From assembly GCF_006539165.1 (NCBI RefSeq), contig NZ_BJMM01000040.1, positions 1 to 64,000 of the forward strand: a stretch of 64,000 bases of DNA, in the 5' to 3' direction. The position numbers and the translations under genes are program-made. Source of the stretch: Streptomyces cacaoi. Its GTDB lineage: Bacteria; Actinomycetota; Actinomycetes; Streptomycetales; Streptomycetaceae. Shown piece by piece: positions 52,605 to 62,027 of this stretch. Each line of letters begins with the position of its first letter. The first letter of the stretch is position 1. Under the pieces are notes generated by a model. That model saw only the letters and a program-made list of their open reading frames with translations. It was not told the DNA's origin and made no database searches.

Positions 52605-54263
52605 ATGTCCGGGACGACCACTGCCGGGTCGCAGCAGGCGGACGCGCCCGTACCCGGCCGGCGTTCCGGGGGCGCGCACGTCAACCGCTGGGTCGTGCTC
52701 ACGGTGCTGTGCGCGAGTCTGCTCCTGGTGGCGATCGACGCCACGGTGCTGCACGTCGCGGTCCCCGCCGTCACCGAGGATCTGCGGCCCGGGTCGATCC
52801 AGCTGCTGTGGATCGTCGACGCCTATCCGCTGATGTGTGCCTCGCTCCTCATCCTCTTCGGCACGCTCGGCGACCGCGTCGGCAGACGACGGGTCCTGCT
52901 GTTCGGGTACACGCTGTTCGCCGTCGCCTCCGCGGTCGCCGCGTACGCGCCCTCGGCCGCCGTGCTCATCGGTGCCCGCGCGCTGCTCGGCGTCGGCGGC
53001 GCGATGATCATGCCCGCGACGCTCTCGATCCTGCGGCAGGTCTTCCCCGACCGGCGCGAGCGGGCCCTGGCCGTCGGCATCTGGAGCGCCGTCGCCGCCG
53101 TGGGCGCCGCGGTCGGCCCGCTGGTGGGCGGGCTGCTGCTGGAGCACTTCTGGTGGGGCGCGGTCTTCCTGATCAACATTCCGCTGATGGCGGCCAGCCT
53201 GCCGATCGGCCGCTGGCTGCTGCCGGAGTCGGTCAGCGACGCCGAGGGGCCTTGGGACGTGTTCGGCGCGGTCCTGGCCGCCGCCGGGCTGTGCGGGGCG
53301 ATCTTCGGCGTCAAGCGGGCGGGCAGCGGGGAGCTGCTCTCGGTCGGCACCTGGCTGCCGCTGCTGGCCGGGATCGTGCTCATCGCCTGGTTCGTCCGCC
53401 GCCAGCGCCGCCGCCCGCACCCGCTGGTCGACGTCGGCACCCTCACCCGGGCCGGCTTCGGCACCTCCGTCGGCTGCATCGTGCTGACCGTGCTGGCGCT
53501 CGTCGGGCTCGCGCTGATCGCCGCCCAGTACCTCCAGCTCGTGCTGGGGCTCTCCCCGTTGCAGACCGGTATGCGGCTGCTGCCGCTGTCCGTCGCGGCG
53601 ATCGCGGCCGGGCTGGCCGGCTCCCGGCTGCTGGCGCTGATGGGGCCCCGGGCGATGGTCTCGCTGGGCTTCGTCGTCACCGCGCTGGCCGTGCTGTGTC
53701 TGACCGGCGTCGGCGAGGAGGACCGCCCCGGCCTGCTGATCGGCGGCTTCGTCCTGCTCGGCTTCGGCCTGGAGACCACGCTGTTCGGCTGTTACGAGTC
53801 GATGCTCAGCGAGGCGCCGCCGGAGCAGTCCGGCGGTGCCGCCGCCGTCGGCGAGACCGCCTACCAGCTCGGTGCCGGCATCGGCATCGCGCTGCTCGGC
53901 AGCGTCATGAACGCGGCCTACGGGCCGGGCGTGCGCGGCGCTGCGGGCGACTCCGGGCTGCCCAGTACCGCGGGCGACGACGCCAGCCACTCGCTGGGCG
54001 AGGCGTACGAGGTCGCCGCGCAGTACGGCGGGCCCTCCGGCGAGGCCCTGCGGCAGGCGGCGCGCGGCGCGTTCGTCTCCGGGCTGCATGCGACGCTGCT
54101 GGTCAGCGCCGGTCTGCTGCTGGTCGGTGCGCTGGCGGCGCTGCGTCTGCCGCGCCGGATGGACGGCCAGCCGCAGGAGCCGGACGGCGCGGAGCGCCCC
54201 ACCGGTCCGGAGGGGCACGGCGGCTCGGGGCAGCTCTTGTCGCGGGGCGTTACCCAGTCGTAG
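52605..54263 (+). CDS. DHA2-type (14-TM) MFS drug exporter
   Basis: A 552-aa EmrB/QacA-type transporter. TM1 carries LLLVAIDATVLHVAVPAV (motif D1), loop 2-3 has GDRVGRRRVLLFG (motif A), and TM5 has AAVGAAVGPLVGGLLLEHFWW (motif C of antiporters). It would export toxic cations or drugs by proton exchange. The start ATG has AGGAGG upstream. There is no local regulator next to it; the downstream neighbour is an acyl-CoA dehydrogenase. Confidence 0.93.
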   Translation: MSGTTTAGSQQADAPVPGRRSGGAHVNRWVVLTVLCASLLLVAIDATVLHVAVPAVTEDLRPGSIQLLWIVDAYPLMCASLLILFGTLGDRVGRRRVLLFGYTLFAVASAVAAYAPSAAVLIGARALLGVGGAMIMPATLSILRQVFPDRRERALAVGIWSAVAAVGAAVGPLVGGLLLEHFWWGAVFLINIPLMAASLPIGRWLLPESVSDAEGPWDVFGAVLAAAGLCGAIFGVKRAGSGELLSVGTWLPLLAGIVLIAWFVRRQRRRPHPLVDVGTLTRAGFGTSVGCIVLTVLALVGLALIAAQYLQLVLGLSPLQTGMRLLPLSVAAIAAGLAGSRLLALMGPRAMVSLGFVVTALAVLCLTGVGEEDRPGLLIGGFVLLGFGLETTLFGCYESMLSEAPPEQSGGAAAVGETAYQLGAGIGIALLGSVMNAAYGPGVRGAAGDSGLPSTAGDDASHSLGEAYEVAAQYGGPSGEALRQAARGAFVSGLHATLLVSAGLLLVGALAALRLPRRMDGQPQEPDGAERPTGPEGHGGSGQLLSRGVTQS

Positions 54264-54308
54264 CGTCAGGCGCACTGCCGTGATCGTTCCACCGCCGGAG
54301 GCGCCCCG

Positions 54309-55493
54309 ATGAGCCCGCTGCCCGCGTTCGACGCGTCCGACCCGCTGGGGATCGACGACCTGCTCGGCGACGAGGACCGCGCCGTCCGCGACACCGTCCG
54401 CTCCTGGGCCGCCGACCGCGTCCTGCCGCACATCGCCGAGTGGTACGAGAACGGGGAGCTGCCGGGCATCCGCGAGCTGGCCCGGGAGCTGGGCTCCCTC
54501 GGCGCGCTGGGCATGCCGCTGACCGGCTACGGCTGCGCCGGTGCGAGCGCCGTGCAGTACGGGCTCGCCTGTCTGGAGCTGGAGGCCGCCGACTCCGGCA
54601 TCCGCTCGCTGGTCTCCGTGCAGGGCTCCCTCGCGATGTACGCGATCCACCGGTTCGGCAGCGAGGAGCAGCGGCAGCGGTGGCTGCCGGCGATGGCCGC
54701 CGGCGAGGTCATCGGCTGCTTCGGGCTGACCGAGCCGGACCACGGCTCCGATCCGGCCGGGATGCGCACCCGGGCCCGCCGCGACGGCGGCGACTGGGTG
54801 CTGACCGGCCGCAAGATGTGGATCACCAACGGCTCGGTGGCCGGCGTCGCGGTGGTCTGGGCCCGCACCGACGAGGGCGTCCGCGGCTTCGTCGTCCCCA
54901 CCGACGCGCCCGGCTTCTCGGCGCCGGAGATCAAGCACAAGTGGTCGCTGCGTGCCTCGGTCACCAGCGAGCTGGTGCTGGACGAGGTGCGGCTGCCCGC
55001 CGACGCGGTACTGCCGGAGGTGTCCGGGCTGCGCGGCCCGCTCAGCTGCCTCAACCACGCCCGGTACGGGATCGTGTGGGGCGCGATGGGCGCGGCGCGT
55101 TCCTGCTTCGAGTCGGCGCTCGGCTACGCGAAGGAACGCGAGCAGTTCGGCCGTCCCGTCGCCGGCTTCCAGCTGACCCAGGCGAAGCTCGCCGACATGG
55201 CGGTCGAGCTGCACAAGGGGATCCTGCTGGCGCACCATCTGGGGCGGCGGATGGACGCCGGTCGGCTGCGTCCCGAGCAGGTGAGCTTCGGCAAGCTGAA
55301 CAACGTGCGGGAGGCGATGGAGATCTGCCGCACGGCGCGCACCGTGCTGGGCGCGAACGGGATCTCCCTGGAGTATCCCGTGATGCGGCACGCCACGAAT
55401 CTGGAGTCGGTGCTCACCTACGAGGGCACCGTCGAGATGCACCAGCTGGTGCTGGGGAAGGCCCTGACCGGCCTGGACGCCTTCCGCGGCTGA
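54309..55493 (+). CDS. Glutaryl-CoA dehydrogenase-type acyl-CoA dehydrogenase
   Basis: A 394-aa FAD flavoprotein. Motifs include CFGLTEPDHGSDPAGM, WITNGSVAGVAVVWAR and the catalytic-base region TYEGTVEMHQLVLGKALTG with Glu in YEGT. The sequence pattern (SVQGSLAMYAIHRFGSEEQ, LNHARYGIVWG) is that of glutaryl-CoA dehydrogenases in lysine/tryptophan breakdown. GGAGG lies upstream of the ATG. Confidence 0.92.
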   Translation: MSPLPAFDASDPLGIDDLLGDEDRAVRDTVRSWAADRVLPHIAEWYENGELPGIRELARELGSLGALGMPLTGYGCAGASAVQYGLACLELEAADSGIRSLVSVQGSLAMYAIHRFGSEEQRQRWLPAMAAGEVIGCFGLTEPDHGSDPAGMRTRARRDGGDWVLTGRKMWITNGSVAGVAVVWARTDEGVRGFVVPTDAPGFSAPEIKHKWSLRASVTSELVLDEVRLPADAVLPEVSGLRGPLSCLNHARYGIVWGAMGAARSCFESALGYAKEREQFGRPVAGFQLTQAKLADMAVELHKGILLAHHLGRRMDAGRLRPEQVSFGKLNNVREAMEICRTARTVLGANGISLEYPVMRHATNLESVLTYEGTVEMHQLVLGKALTGLDAFRG

Positions 55494-55528
55494 ACGTGGA
55501 CCGGGCGGCGGGCCGTGGCCGTCGCCGC

Positions 55529-55570
55529 GGAGGGGTGTGGGGAGGTTCCGGACCTGCCCCACACCCCTCC
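55529..55570. terminator. Large hairpin between convergent acyl-CoA dehydrogenase and sflA
   Basis: A 14-bp outer stem (55529-55542 with 55557-55570), a one-base bulge and an inner AGGT/ACCT stem. It lies exactly between the two stop codons. Confidence 0.75.
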
Positions 55571-55571
55571 G

Positions 55572-56030
55572 TCAGCTCTGGTTGAAGAAGCCGCCGGGCT
55601 CCCGGCGCTCCTCGTTGCTCACGATCTTGTAGTCGGGAGGCGTGAGCAGGAACACCCGGTTCGCCACCCGCTCGATGGAGCCGCGCAGCCCGAAGGTGAG
55701 CCCCGCGGCGAAGTCGACGACGCGCTTGGCGTCGGCGGACTCCATGGCGGTCAGATTGACGATGACCGGGACGCCGTCCCGGAACAGCTCGCCGATGCCG
55801 CGGGCGTCCCGGAAGCAGTCCGGGGTGACCGTCGCGATCTTGGTGCCTTGGTCCTGGGCCGTCTCGGCCGTGACCCGCACCCGGGGGTCGGTGACCCACG
55901 GGTCGCGCGCGGCGTCTGCGGGTTCCTGCCCTCCGGGCCCGTCATCCGGCCCGTCGGCATAGTCGTAGTAACGCATCTCGCTGTCGTCGACGAGGCCCAG
56001 CCAGGCACTCGCCTTGCGCACCGATCCCAT
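55572..56030 (-). CDS. sflA: SepF-like division protein SflA
   Basis: A 152-aa SepF-domain protein. An N-terminal segment MGSVRKASAWLGLVDDSEM is followed by the RYYDYADG linker and the SepF core (KIATVTPDCFRDARGIGELF, VIVNLTAMESADAKRVVDFAAGL, NRVFLLTPPDYKIVS). Streptomycetes have a true SepF next to ftsZ and SepF-like SflA/SflB that influence Z-ring placement and branching. Position by dnaE2-der synteny fits SflA, from memory. The ATG at 56030 has GGAGAGGAGG upstream. Confidence 0.88.
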   Translation of the reverse strand: MGSVRKASAWLGLVDDSEMRYYDYADGPDDGPGGQEPADAARDPWVTDPRVRVTAETAQDQGTKIATVTPDCFRDARGIGELFRDGVPVIVNLTAMESADAKRVVDFAAGLTFGLRGSIERVANRVFLLTPPDYKIVSNEERREPGGFFNQS

Positions 56031-56356
56031 GGACGCCTCCTCTCCTCTGCGCGGGTTCCCACACGTTCTTCCGTTCAGCGCTCCGCGTCGGGTCCGCAAA
56101 CCCTATGGTCGTCCATGATGCTGATGATGCGCCAAGCGGATACCCGTCGCGCAGGGGATTCGTGACGGGACTGGTGCAGAACATGTGGCGCACGATCAGG
56201 GAGCTTGCCCTGCCTGGGCGGTGACGGTGTGACGGATGAGCCGTATTGCCCCGTTCCGTCCGGACGGGTGGCCGCCGACGACATCCGAGTGAGTGAGCGC
56301 CCTCGGCCCCTTTCCCGTCCGTCGGGGGCATCCGGCCCGCTCGTAGGTTGACCGGT
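56031..56356. other. Divergent intergenic region sflA/DUF1684
   Basis: No gene seen in 326 bp. It holds the sflA ribosome site (56036-56045) and the leaderless -10 for DUF1684 at 56344-56349. Confidence 0.5.
56344..56349 (+). promoter_or_regulatory. -10 element for leaderless DUF1684 gene
   Basis: TAGGTT ends 7 nt before ATG 56357. Confidence 0.45.
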
Positions 56357-57211
56357 ATGACGGATACGACAGCGGGCCCGGCGGGCGCGGCGTACGACAG
56401 GGGCGAGTGGGAGAGCTGGTGCCGGCGGCGGGAGCGCACCGTCCAAGCTCCCTACGGGCCGCTCTCGGTGACGGGCACTCACTGGCTCGCCGAGGCGGGC
56501 ACGGGCGGACGTGTCGAGGGGCTGCCCGGCAGTTGGTCGCTGACCCCGGGCACGGACGAGGTGCTGCTGGCGGCGTCGGCGGAGGAGGGCGTCACCGTCG
56601 ACGGTGCGGTGCTCGACGGCAGGACGGCGCTGGGGGAGGACGACGAGGGTTATCCGGGCGCCTCGCGTGCGGCGCACGGGCAGCGCCGGCTGGTGCTGTT
56701 GCGGCGGGACGGCCAGTGGGCGGTGCGGGTCTTCGATCCGGCCGCGCCGGCCCGGGAGGGCTTCACCGGGATCGACGTCTTCCCGTACGACCAGGAGTGG
56801 GTGCGCGCGGGGCTGTTCCGTCCCTACGGCGAGGGGGAGCGCAGCGTGCTGGTCGGCAACGCGGACGGACGGGAGCGCGGGCTGGGGCTCTCCGGGGAGT
56901 TGGCGTTCACGGCGCCGGGGCACGAGGAGCAGGAGGCGGCGCTCCAGGTGGCGGTGGAGCACGACGGCGGGCTGTGGGCGGTGCTCGCGGACCGGACGAG
57001 CGGGGTCGAGGGCAGCGAGGGCAGTTACCGCTTCCGCTTTCTGAAGACCCGGGCCCCGGATGCGGCGGGGGCCGTCACGGTGGACTTCAACCGGCTGGTG
57101 CTGCCGCCGTGTGCGTTCACCGACCACTTCCTGTGTCCTTTCCCGCCGCCGGGGAACCGGTTGCCGTTCGGGGTCCCGGCCGGGGAGCGGGCCGTCCGGT
57201 CCGACGGGTGA
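56357..57211 (+). CDS. DUF1684 family protein
   Basis: A 284-aa protein of the DUF1684 family: N-terminal YDRGEWESWCRRRERTVQAP, middle RRLVLLRRDGQWAVRVFDP, and the hallmark C-terminus VDFNRLVLPPCAFTDHFLCPFPPPGNRLP. The function is unknown to me; the conserved Cys pair and Asn/Pro-rich end suggest a small-molecule or metal site. The start is placed by the 7-nt spacing to a -10 element; a TTG three codons earlier is less likely. Confidence 0.87.
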   Translation: MTDTTAGPAGAAYDRGEWESWCRRRERTVQAPYGPLSVTGTHWLAEAGTGGRVEGLPGSWSLTPGTDEVLLAASAEEGVTVDGAVLDGRTALGEDDEGYPGASRAAHGQRRLVLLRRDGQWAVRVFDPAAPAREGFTGIDVFPYDQEWVRAGLFRPYGEGERSVLVGNADGRERGLGLSGELAFTAPGHEEQEAALQVAVEHDGGLWAVLADRTSGVEGSEGSYRFRFLKTRAPDAAGAVTVDFNRLVLPPCAFTDHFLCPFPPPGNRLPFGVPAGERAVRSDG

Positions 57212-57403
57212 GGGCCGCGGGGGCGGGGCGGGGGTGGTGAGCGGGGGTCAGGGCGAGCCGGGCCGGGGAGCGGTGCGGTACGGGGTTACCGTGAGCCGCG
57301 TTCGCCCCGTGATGCCCGGTATCTCCTGGTTCAGGGGTGGTTGACGCAGCTCCCCGGAAGCCCGTCGGACGGCCGTGCGGTTCCGCGCGGCAGGAGGTTC
57401 CCC

Positions 57404-58579
57404 ATGGTCATCGAAGTGATTGCCGCAGTGCTCGCGTTCGCCGTCCTGTACGCCCTCGCGAGCGCGCGGATCGTGCGGCAGTACGAGCGGGGGCTCGTCT
57501 TCCGGCTGGGGCGGCTGCGGGAGGGGGTGCGGACCCCTGGCTTCACGATGATCGTGCCCGGTGTCGACCGGCTCCAGAAGGTCAATATGCAGATCGTCAC
57601 CGCGCCCGTGCCGGCGCAGGAGGGCATTACCCGGGACAACGTGACGGTGCGCGTCGACGCGGTCGTCTACTTCCGGGTCGTCGATCCGGCGCAGGCCATC
57701 GTGCACGTCGAGGACTACCGGTTCGCGGTGAGTCAGATGGCGCAGACCTCGCTGCGCTCGATCATCGGCAAGAGCGAGCTGGACGATCTGCTCTCCAACC
57801 GCGAGAAGCTCAACCAGGGCCTGGAGTTGATGATCGACAGTCCGGCCGTCGACTGGGGTGTGACCGTGGACCGGGTCGAGATCAAGGACGTGTCGCTGCC
57901 GGAGACCATGAAGCGGTCGATGGCCCGGCAGGCCGAGGCGCAGCGCGACCGCAGGGCCCGGGTCATCAACGCGGACGCGGAGCTGCGGGCGTCGGAGAAG
58001 CTCGCCGAGGCCGCGGAGCGGATGGGGCAGTCGCCCGCCGCCTTGCAGCTGCGGCTGCTCCAGACGGTCGCCTCGGTCGCCACGGAGAAGAACTCGACGC
58101 TCGTGCTGCCCTTCCCCGTCGAGCTGCTGAGGTTTCTGGAGGGGCACCCGCCGCGCGAGGAGGGCGCCGGGCCGGCCCCGGGTGCGCGGCGGGTGCGGCC
58201 GGAGGGCGAGGCGGAGAGGGAGGAGGGGCCGGAAGGGGAGTCGGAGGGCGAGCTGCCGGAATCCCGGCTCGCGGAGGCCGAGTTGCCCGGGGAGGAGGGG
58301 CTGGAGGCGTCCATCGCCGGGGCGGAGGCGCCGGAGGCCGGGTCGCCGGAGGCCGGGTCGCCGGAGGGCGGGGTGCCGGGCGCCGGGGTGCCGGGGGCGG
58401 TGGCTCCCGGTGAGGTGGAGGCGGAGCTTCCGGAGGAACTGCGCGGGGAGTTGAGGGAGCCGGGGGAGAGCGGGGAGGAGTGGGTTCCGGAGGAGGAGGA
58501 AGAAAGGGGCGGGGGTCCGGGAGCCGGTGGGAGCGGTGGACGGCCGAGGGGCGGCCCGGGGCCGGAATCCGGTCGCTGA
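57404..58579 (+). CDS. Slipin (SPFH/stomatin-like) membrane protein with acidic tail
   Basis: A 391-aa SPFH protein. An N-terminal transmembrane helix (MVIEVIAAVLAFAVLYALA) is followed by the band-7 domain (RLGRLREGVRTPGFTMIVPG, RVDAVVYFRVVDPAQAI, DWGVTVDRVEIKDVSLPE) and a coiled coil to about residue 240. Slipins form membrane scaffolds. Residues 255-391 are a Glu/Pro/Gly-rich tail not found in most slipins and encoded by G-rich DNA. No NfeD partner adjoins. The ATG at 57404 follows AGGAGG. Confidence 0.9.
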   Translation: MVIEVIAAVLAFAVLYALASARIVRQYERGLVFRLGRLREGVRTPGFTMIVPGVDRLQKVNMQIVTAPVPAQEGITRDNVTVRVDAVVYFRVVDPAQAIVHVEDYRFAVSQMAQTSLRSIIGKSELDDLLSNREKLNQGLELMIDSPAVDWGVTVDRVEIKDVSLPETMKRSMARQAEAQRDRRARVINADAELRASEKLAEAAERMGQSPAALQLRLLQTVASVATEKNSTLVLPFPVELLRFLEGHPPREEGAGPAPGARRVRPEGEAEREEGPEGESEGELPESRLAEAELPGEEGLEASIAGAEAPEAGSPEAGSPEGGVPGAGVPGAVAPGEVEAELPEELRGELREPGESGEEWVPEEEEERGGGPGAGGSGGRPRGGPGPESGR

Positions 58580-58729
58580 GGGGCGATAATCGGACAGGTG
58601 TAGTCCTCACGGCCGGGGCACGGTGCGTCGCCCCGAGTGTCCACATGGCGGGACGACGTGCGACGGGCGGGACCGGGGTGACGACGGACGGGGTGACCGA
58701 ACTTCCGGTCGGCTGACGTGAACTGGGTC

Positions 58730-58759
58730 TTGTGTCCCCGCGGGCGGGCTCGACATACT
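58730..58759 (+). promoter_or_regulatory. Possible promoter of S1 protease gene
   Basis: TTGTGT (58730-58735), an 18-bp spacer and CATACT (58754-58759). The -10 is imperfect. The leader would be about 110 nt. Confidence 0.35.
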
Positions 58760-58873
58760 CGCCGCGTCGAGTTGGCATGGACGCGACTTCCTACGGGGTA
58801 GGAGGTCCGTGTCCGTCCTTCCTCCTGGACCGTCCGCTCCTGGGCGGCCCAACCCCCCACTGGAGGTTCGAAG

Positions 58874-59947
58874 TTGTCACAGCACCGTCGGATAACCAAG
58901 CGGCGCGCGGCCATCGCGGGAGCTGCGGTCGCAGCCCTCGCCGCCGGGACCCTCACCGTCACGACCGCCAACGCCGCACAGGAATCCCCCACGGTCAAGA
59001 CGCTCTCGCAGCAGTCGGCCGGCAAGCTCGCCTCGAAGCTCACCTCGGACATCAAGGGTGACGCCGGCGCCTTCTACGACGCCAAGGCGAAGAAGCTGGT
59101 CGTCAACGTCACCAACAGCGACGCCAAGGCGCAGGTCGAGGCGGCGGGCGCGCAGGCCAGAGTCGTCGAGCACACGCTGGCCCAGCTCAACTCCGTCAAG
59201 GACGCGCTGACCGAGAAGGACGTCGTGGGTACGTCCCGCGCGGTCGACGTCAAGACCAACAAGGTCGTCGTCACGGCCGACCAGACGGTCAAGGGCGCGA
59301 AGCTCGCGCAGCTCAAGAAGCAGGTCGCGCAGCAGGACGGCAAGGCCGAACTGAAGCGCACCAACGGCAAGTTCACCACCAAGATCGCCGGTGGCGACGC
59401 CATCTGGGGCGACAGCTCGCGCTGCTCCCTCGGCTTCAACGTCACCAAGGACGGCAAGCCGGGCTTCCTGACGGCCGGTCACTGCACCACCGCCGTCTCC
59501 TCGTGGTCCGACAGCCAGGGCGGCCAGCCGATCGCCGAGAGCGGCGACGGCAAGTTCCCGGGCAACGACTACGGCATCGCGATGTACACCGGCGAGGTCG
59601 ACCACCCGAGCGAGGTCAACCTCTACGACGGTGGCACCCAGGCCATCTCCGGTGCCGCCGACGCCGAGGTCGGCCAGAAGGTGACCCGCAGCGGCAGCAC
59701 GACCCAGGTGCACGACGGCACCGTCAAGGCCGTCGACGCCTCGGTCAGCTACCCCGAGGGCACCGTCGACGGGCTGATCCAGACCGACGTGTGCGCCGAG
59801 CCGGGCGACAGCGGCGGCTCCCTCTTCGCCGGCGACAAGGCGCTGGGCCTGACCTCCGGCGGCAGCGGTGACTGCTCCTCCGGTGGCGAGACCTACTTCC
59901 AGCCGGTGCCCGCCGCGCTGGACGCGCTGGGCGCCGAGATCGGCTGA
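58874..59947 (+). CDS. Secreted streptogrisin-like S1 serine protease
   Basis: A 357-aa preproprotease. Signal peptide to about residue 34 (AAVAALAAGTLTVTTANAA), alpha-lytic-type propeptide to about 170, and mature enzyme starting at the streptogrisin-like IAGGDAIWGDSSRCSLGFNV (I171). The catalytic triad is H203 (LTAGHC), D232 (NDYGIA) and S313 (EPGDSGGS). Cys pairs match chymotrypsin-fold disulfides. TTG start with GGAGG upstream. It should be secreted and self-processed. Confidence 0.95.
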   Translation: MSQHRRITKRRAAIAGAAVAALAAGTLTVTTANAAQESPTVKTLSQQSAGKLASKLTSDIKGDAGAFYDAKAKKLVVNVTNSDAKAQVEAAGAQARVVEHTLAQLNSVKDALTEKDVVGTSRAVDVKTNKVVVTADQTVKGAKLAQLKKQVAQQDGKAELKRTNGKFTTKIAGGDAIWGDSSRCSLGFNVTKDGKPGFLTAGHCTTAVSSWSDSQGGQPIAESGDGKFPGNDYGIAMYTGEVDHPSEVNLYDGGTQAISGAADAEVGQKVTRSGSTTQVHDGTVKAVDASVSYPEGTVDGLIQTDVCAEPGDSGGSLFAGDKALGLTSGGSGDCSSGGETYFQPVPAALDALGAEIG

Positions 59948-60090
59948 CACAGGGCATACCGGCCGAACCCGGCCGGGCCCGGCCGGTGACGTCCTGCCGA
60001 TGTGCTGACGTGCAGCCGGGCTCCGGCCGGAGCGGCCGGACGGGACGGCAGTGGGCCCGCCCCCGCGGCGGGCCCCCTCACCCCCCACAG

Positions 60091-60127
60091 CGGAACCCCC
60101 GGACGCGGCGTGCGTCCGGGGGTTCCG
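60091..60127. terminator. Hairpin between convergent protease and asd
   Basis: A perfect 16-bp stem (60091-60106 with 60112-60127) with a 5-nt loop, 28 bp past the asd stop. Confidence 0.75.
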
Positions 60128-60154
60128 TGGTGTGCGCGCGTGGCCGCGCGGCGG

Positions 60155-61180
60155 TCACTTCTCCGCCGCGACCAGCTCCGCGATCTGCACCGCGTTCAGC
60201 GCGGCGCCCTTGCGCAGGTTGTCGTTGGCGAGGAAGAGCGAGAGCCCGTTGTCCACCGTCTCGTCGGCGCGGATCCGGCCGACGTAGCTGGCGTCCCGGC
60301 CGGCGGCCTGGAGCGGGGTGGGGATGTCGGACAGCTCCACGCCCGGGGCGCCGGCCAGCAGCTCGGCGGCCCGCCGCGGCGGGAGGGGGCGCGCGAAGCG
60401 GGCGTTGACCTGGAGCGAGTGGCCCGTGAAGACGGGCACGCGGACGCAGGTGCCCGACACCTTCAGGCCCGGGATGTCGAGGATCTTGCGGCTCTCGTTG
60501 CGGAGCTTGTGCTCCTCGTCCGTCTCGTCCAGCCCGTCGTCGACGACGGAACCGGCCATCGGCAGCACATTGAAGGCGATCGGGCGCGCGTACTTGTCCG
60601 GCTCGGGGAAGTCCACCGCCTCGCCGTCGAAGGTCAGCCGCGCCGCGTCGCCCTCGACGGCCTTGCGCACCTGGCCGTCCAGCTCGGCGACGCCCGCCAG
60701 ACCGCTGCCCGAGACCGCCTGGTAGGTCGAGACGACCAGCGCCGTCAGCTCCGCCTCCGCGTGCAGCGGGCGCAGCACCGGCATGGCCGCCATGGTGGTG
60801 CAGTTGGGGTTGGCGATGATGCCCTTGGGGCGGTTGCGGGCCGCCTCGGGGTTCACCTCGGAGACGACCAGCGGGACGTCGGGGTCCATGCGCCAGGCCG
60901 AGGAGTTGTCGATGACGACCGGGCCCTGGGCGGCGACCTTCTCCGCGAGGGCCTTCGAGGTCGAGCCGCCCGCCGAGAACAGGACGATGTCCAGCCCCGA
61001 GTAGTCGGCGCTCGTCGCGTCCTCGACCGTCACCTCGCCGCCCTGCCACGGGAGGGTGCGCCCGGCCGAGCGCGCGGAGGCGAACAGCCGCAGCTCGTCG
61101 ACCGGGAATTTCCGCTCGGCCAGAATGTCGCGCATGACGCCGCCGACCTGACCCGTGGCTCCGACGATCCCGATCCTCAT
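60155..61180 (-). CDS. asd: Aspartate-semialdehyde dehydrogenase
   Basis: A 341-aa NADPH enzyme of the lysine/threonine/methionine pathway. The N-terminus is MRIGIVGATGQVGGVMRDIL, active-site Cys in IIANPNCTTMAAMPVL, then YQAVSGSGLAGVAEL, and the catalytic His in RVPVFTGHSLQVNARF. GAAGGAG precedes the ATG. It stands alone here; no lysC is adjacent, unlike in many actinobacteria, where lysC-asd are paired. Confidence 0.96.
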   Translation of the reverse strand: MRIGIVGATGQVGGVMRDILAERKFPVDELRLFASARSAGRTLPWQGGEVTVEDATSADYSGLDIVLFSAGGSTSKALAEKVAAQGPVVIDNSSAWRMDPDVPLVVSEVNPEAARNRPKGIIANPNCTTMAAMPVLRPLHAEAELTALVVSTYQAVSGSGLAGVAELDGQVRKAVEGDAARLTFDGEAVDFPEPDKYARPIAFNVLPMAGSVVDDGLDETDEEHKLRNESRKILDIPGLKVSGTCVRVPVFTGHSLQVNARFARPLPPRRAAELLAGAPGVELSDIPTPLQAAGRDASYVGRIRADETVDNGLSLFLANDNLRKGAALNAVQIAELVAAEK

Positions 61181-61199
61181 GGGGCTCCTTCTGCTGATC

Positions 61200-61220
61200 G
61201 TGCCGGGCCGTGCCCGGCAC
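61200..61220 (-). terminator. Hairpin between TetR gene and asd
   Basis: GTGCCGGGC-CGT-GCCCGGCAC is a perfect 9-3-9 inverted repeat, downstream of the TetR stop and upstream of asd. It probably ends the TetR transcript. Confidence 0.45.
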
Positions 61221-61317
61221 TGGTCTGTGCTTGTCCCGGCAGGCCCCTACCCTGCGGGACCGGTGGTACGGGGGCCAGTCCTTTGATTTCGGTCACAGGC
61301 CCGGCCCGCCCGCGGGG

Positions 61318-61980
61318 TCACCCCCGCTGCTGTGCCCGGGGGACCCGCAGGCCCGCTGTCAGCCCCCGCAGACAGCGTACGGCCACCGCGGCCGGGCCCC
61401 GCTCGGCGTCGTCGGGCTCGGCGTCGGTCGCGGCCCAGGTCTCCATCGCGACCCGCATGGCCGCGTTGGCGGCCGTCGCCGTCAGCCGCAGCTCCAGCGG
61501 GTCGGTGTCCGGTTCGGCCAGCTCGGCCAGCACCGGGACCAGGGACTCCTCCGCCTCCGCGTGCACCCGCAGCCACACCGAGCGCAGCGCCGGATCTTCG
61601 GGGACGGCCCGCAGCAGGCCCCGGGTGCGCGACAGGGCCTCGGTGCGCTCCTTCTCGTGCTCCCCCTGGGGCGTGAGCGCCGCGCGGACGGCGCGCTCCA
61701 GTGCCTCCGGCACGGACAGCCCGGCGGGCGCCGCGGCCAGATCGGTGAGCCAGTGGTGCACCCCGCCGGCCAGCAGCGGGACGACGGCCTCCTCCTTGGT
61801 GCGGAAGTAGCGGTAGAAGGTGCGCAGCGAGACGCCCGCCTCCTGCGCGATCCCCTCCGCCGTGACCTGCCCGGCGCCGTGCTCCGAGAACAGCTCGGCG
61901 GCGCGGCGGGCGATCTCCCACTGGGTCTCGGCCTTGCGGCGCTCGGTCAGGGACGGACGGGGCGTGGGTGCGGCGGCCAT
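61318..61980 (-). CDS. TetR-family transcriptional regulator
   Basis: A 220-aa regulator. The N-terminal HTH is VTAEGIAQEAGVSLRTFYRY followed by FRTKEE, as in TetR proteins; the rest is a helical ligand domain (LRLTATAANAAMRVAMETWA). It is divergent from an SDR gene, so probably its repressor, with the palindrome at 62028-62044 as operator. The ATG is preceded by TACTCT at 6 nt (leaderless). The ligand cannot be told. Confidence 0.92.
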   Translation of the reverse strand: MAAAPTPRPSLTERRKAETQWEIARRAAELFSEHGAGQVTAEGIAQEAGVSLRTFYRYFRTKEEAVVPLLAGGVHHWLTDLAAAPAGLSVPEALERAVRAALTPQGEHEKERTEALSRTRGLLRAVPEDPALRSVWLRVHAEAEESLVPVLAELAEPDTDPLELRLTATAANAAMRVAMETWAATDAEPDDAERGPAAVAVRCLRGLTAGLRVPRAQQRG

Positions 61981-61986
61981 GCGGGC

Positions 61987-61992
61987 AGAGTA
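61987..61992 (-). promoter_or_regulatory. -10 element for leaderless TetR gene
   Basis: TACTCT on the minus strand ends 6 nt before ATG 61980. Confidence 0.5.
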
Positions 61993-62027
61993 CGTCAGCC
62001 GGATCACAGAAGGCACAAGAAGTCGTA

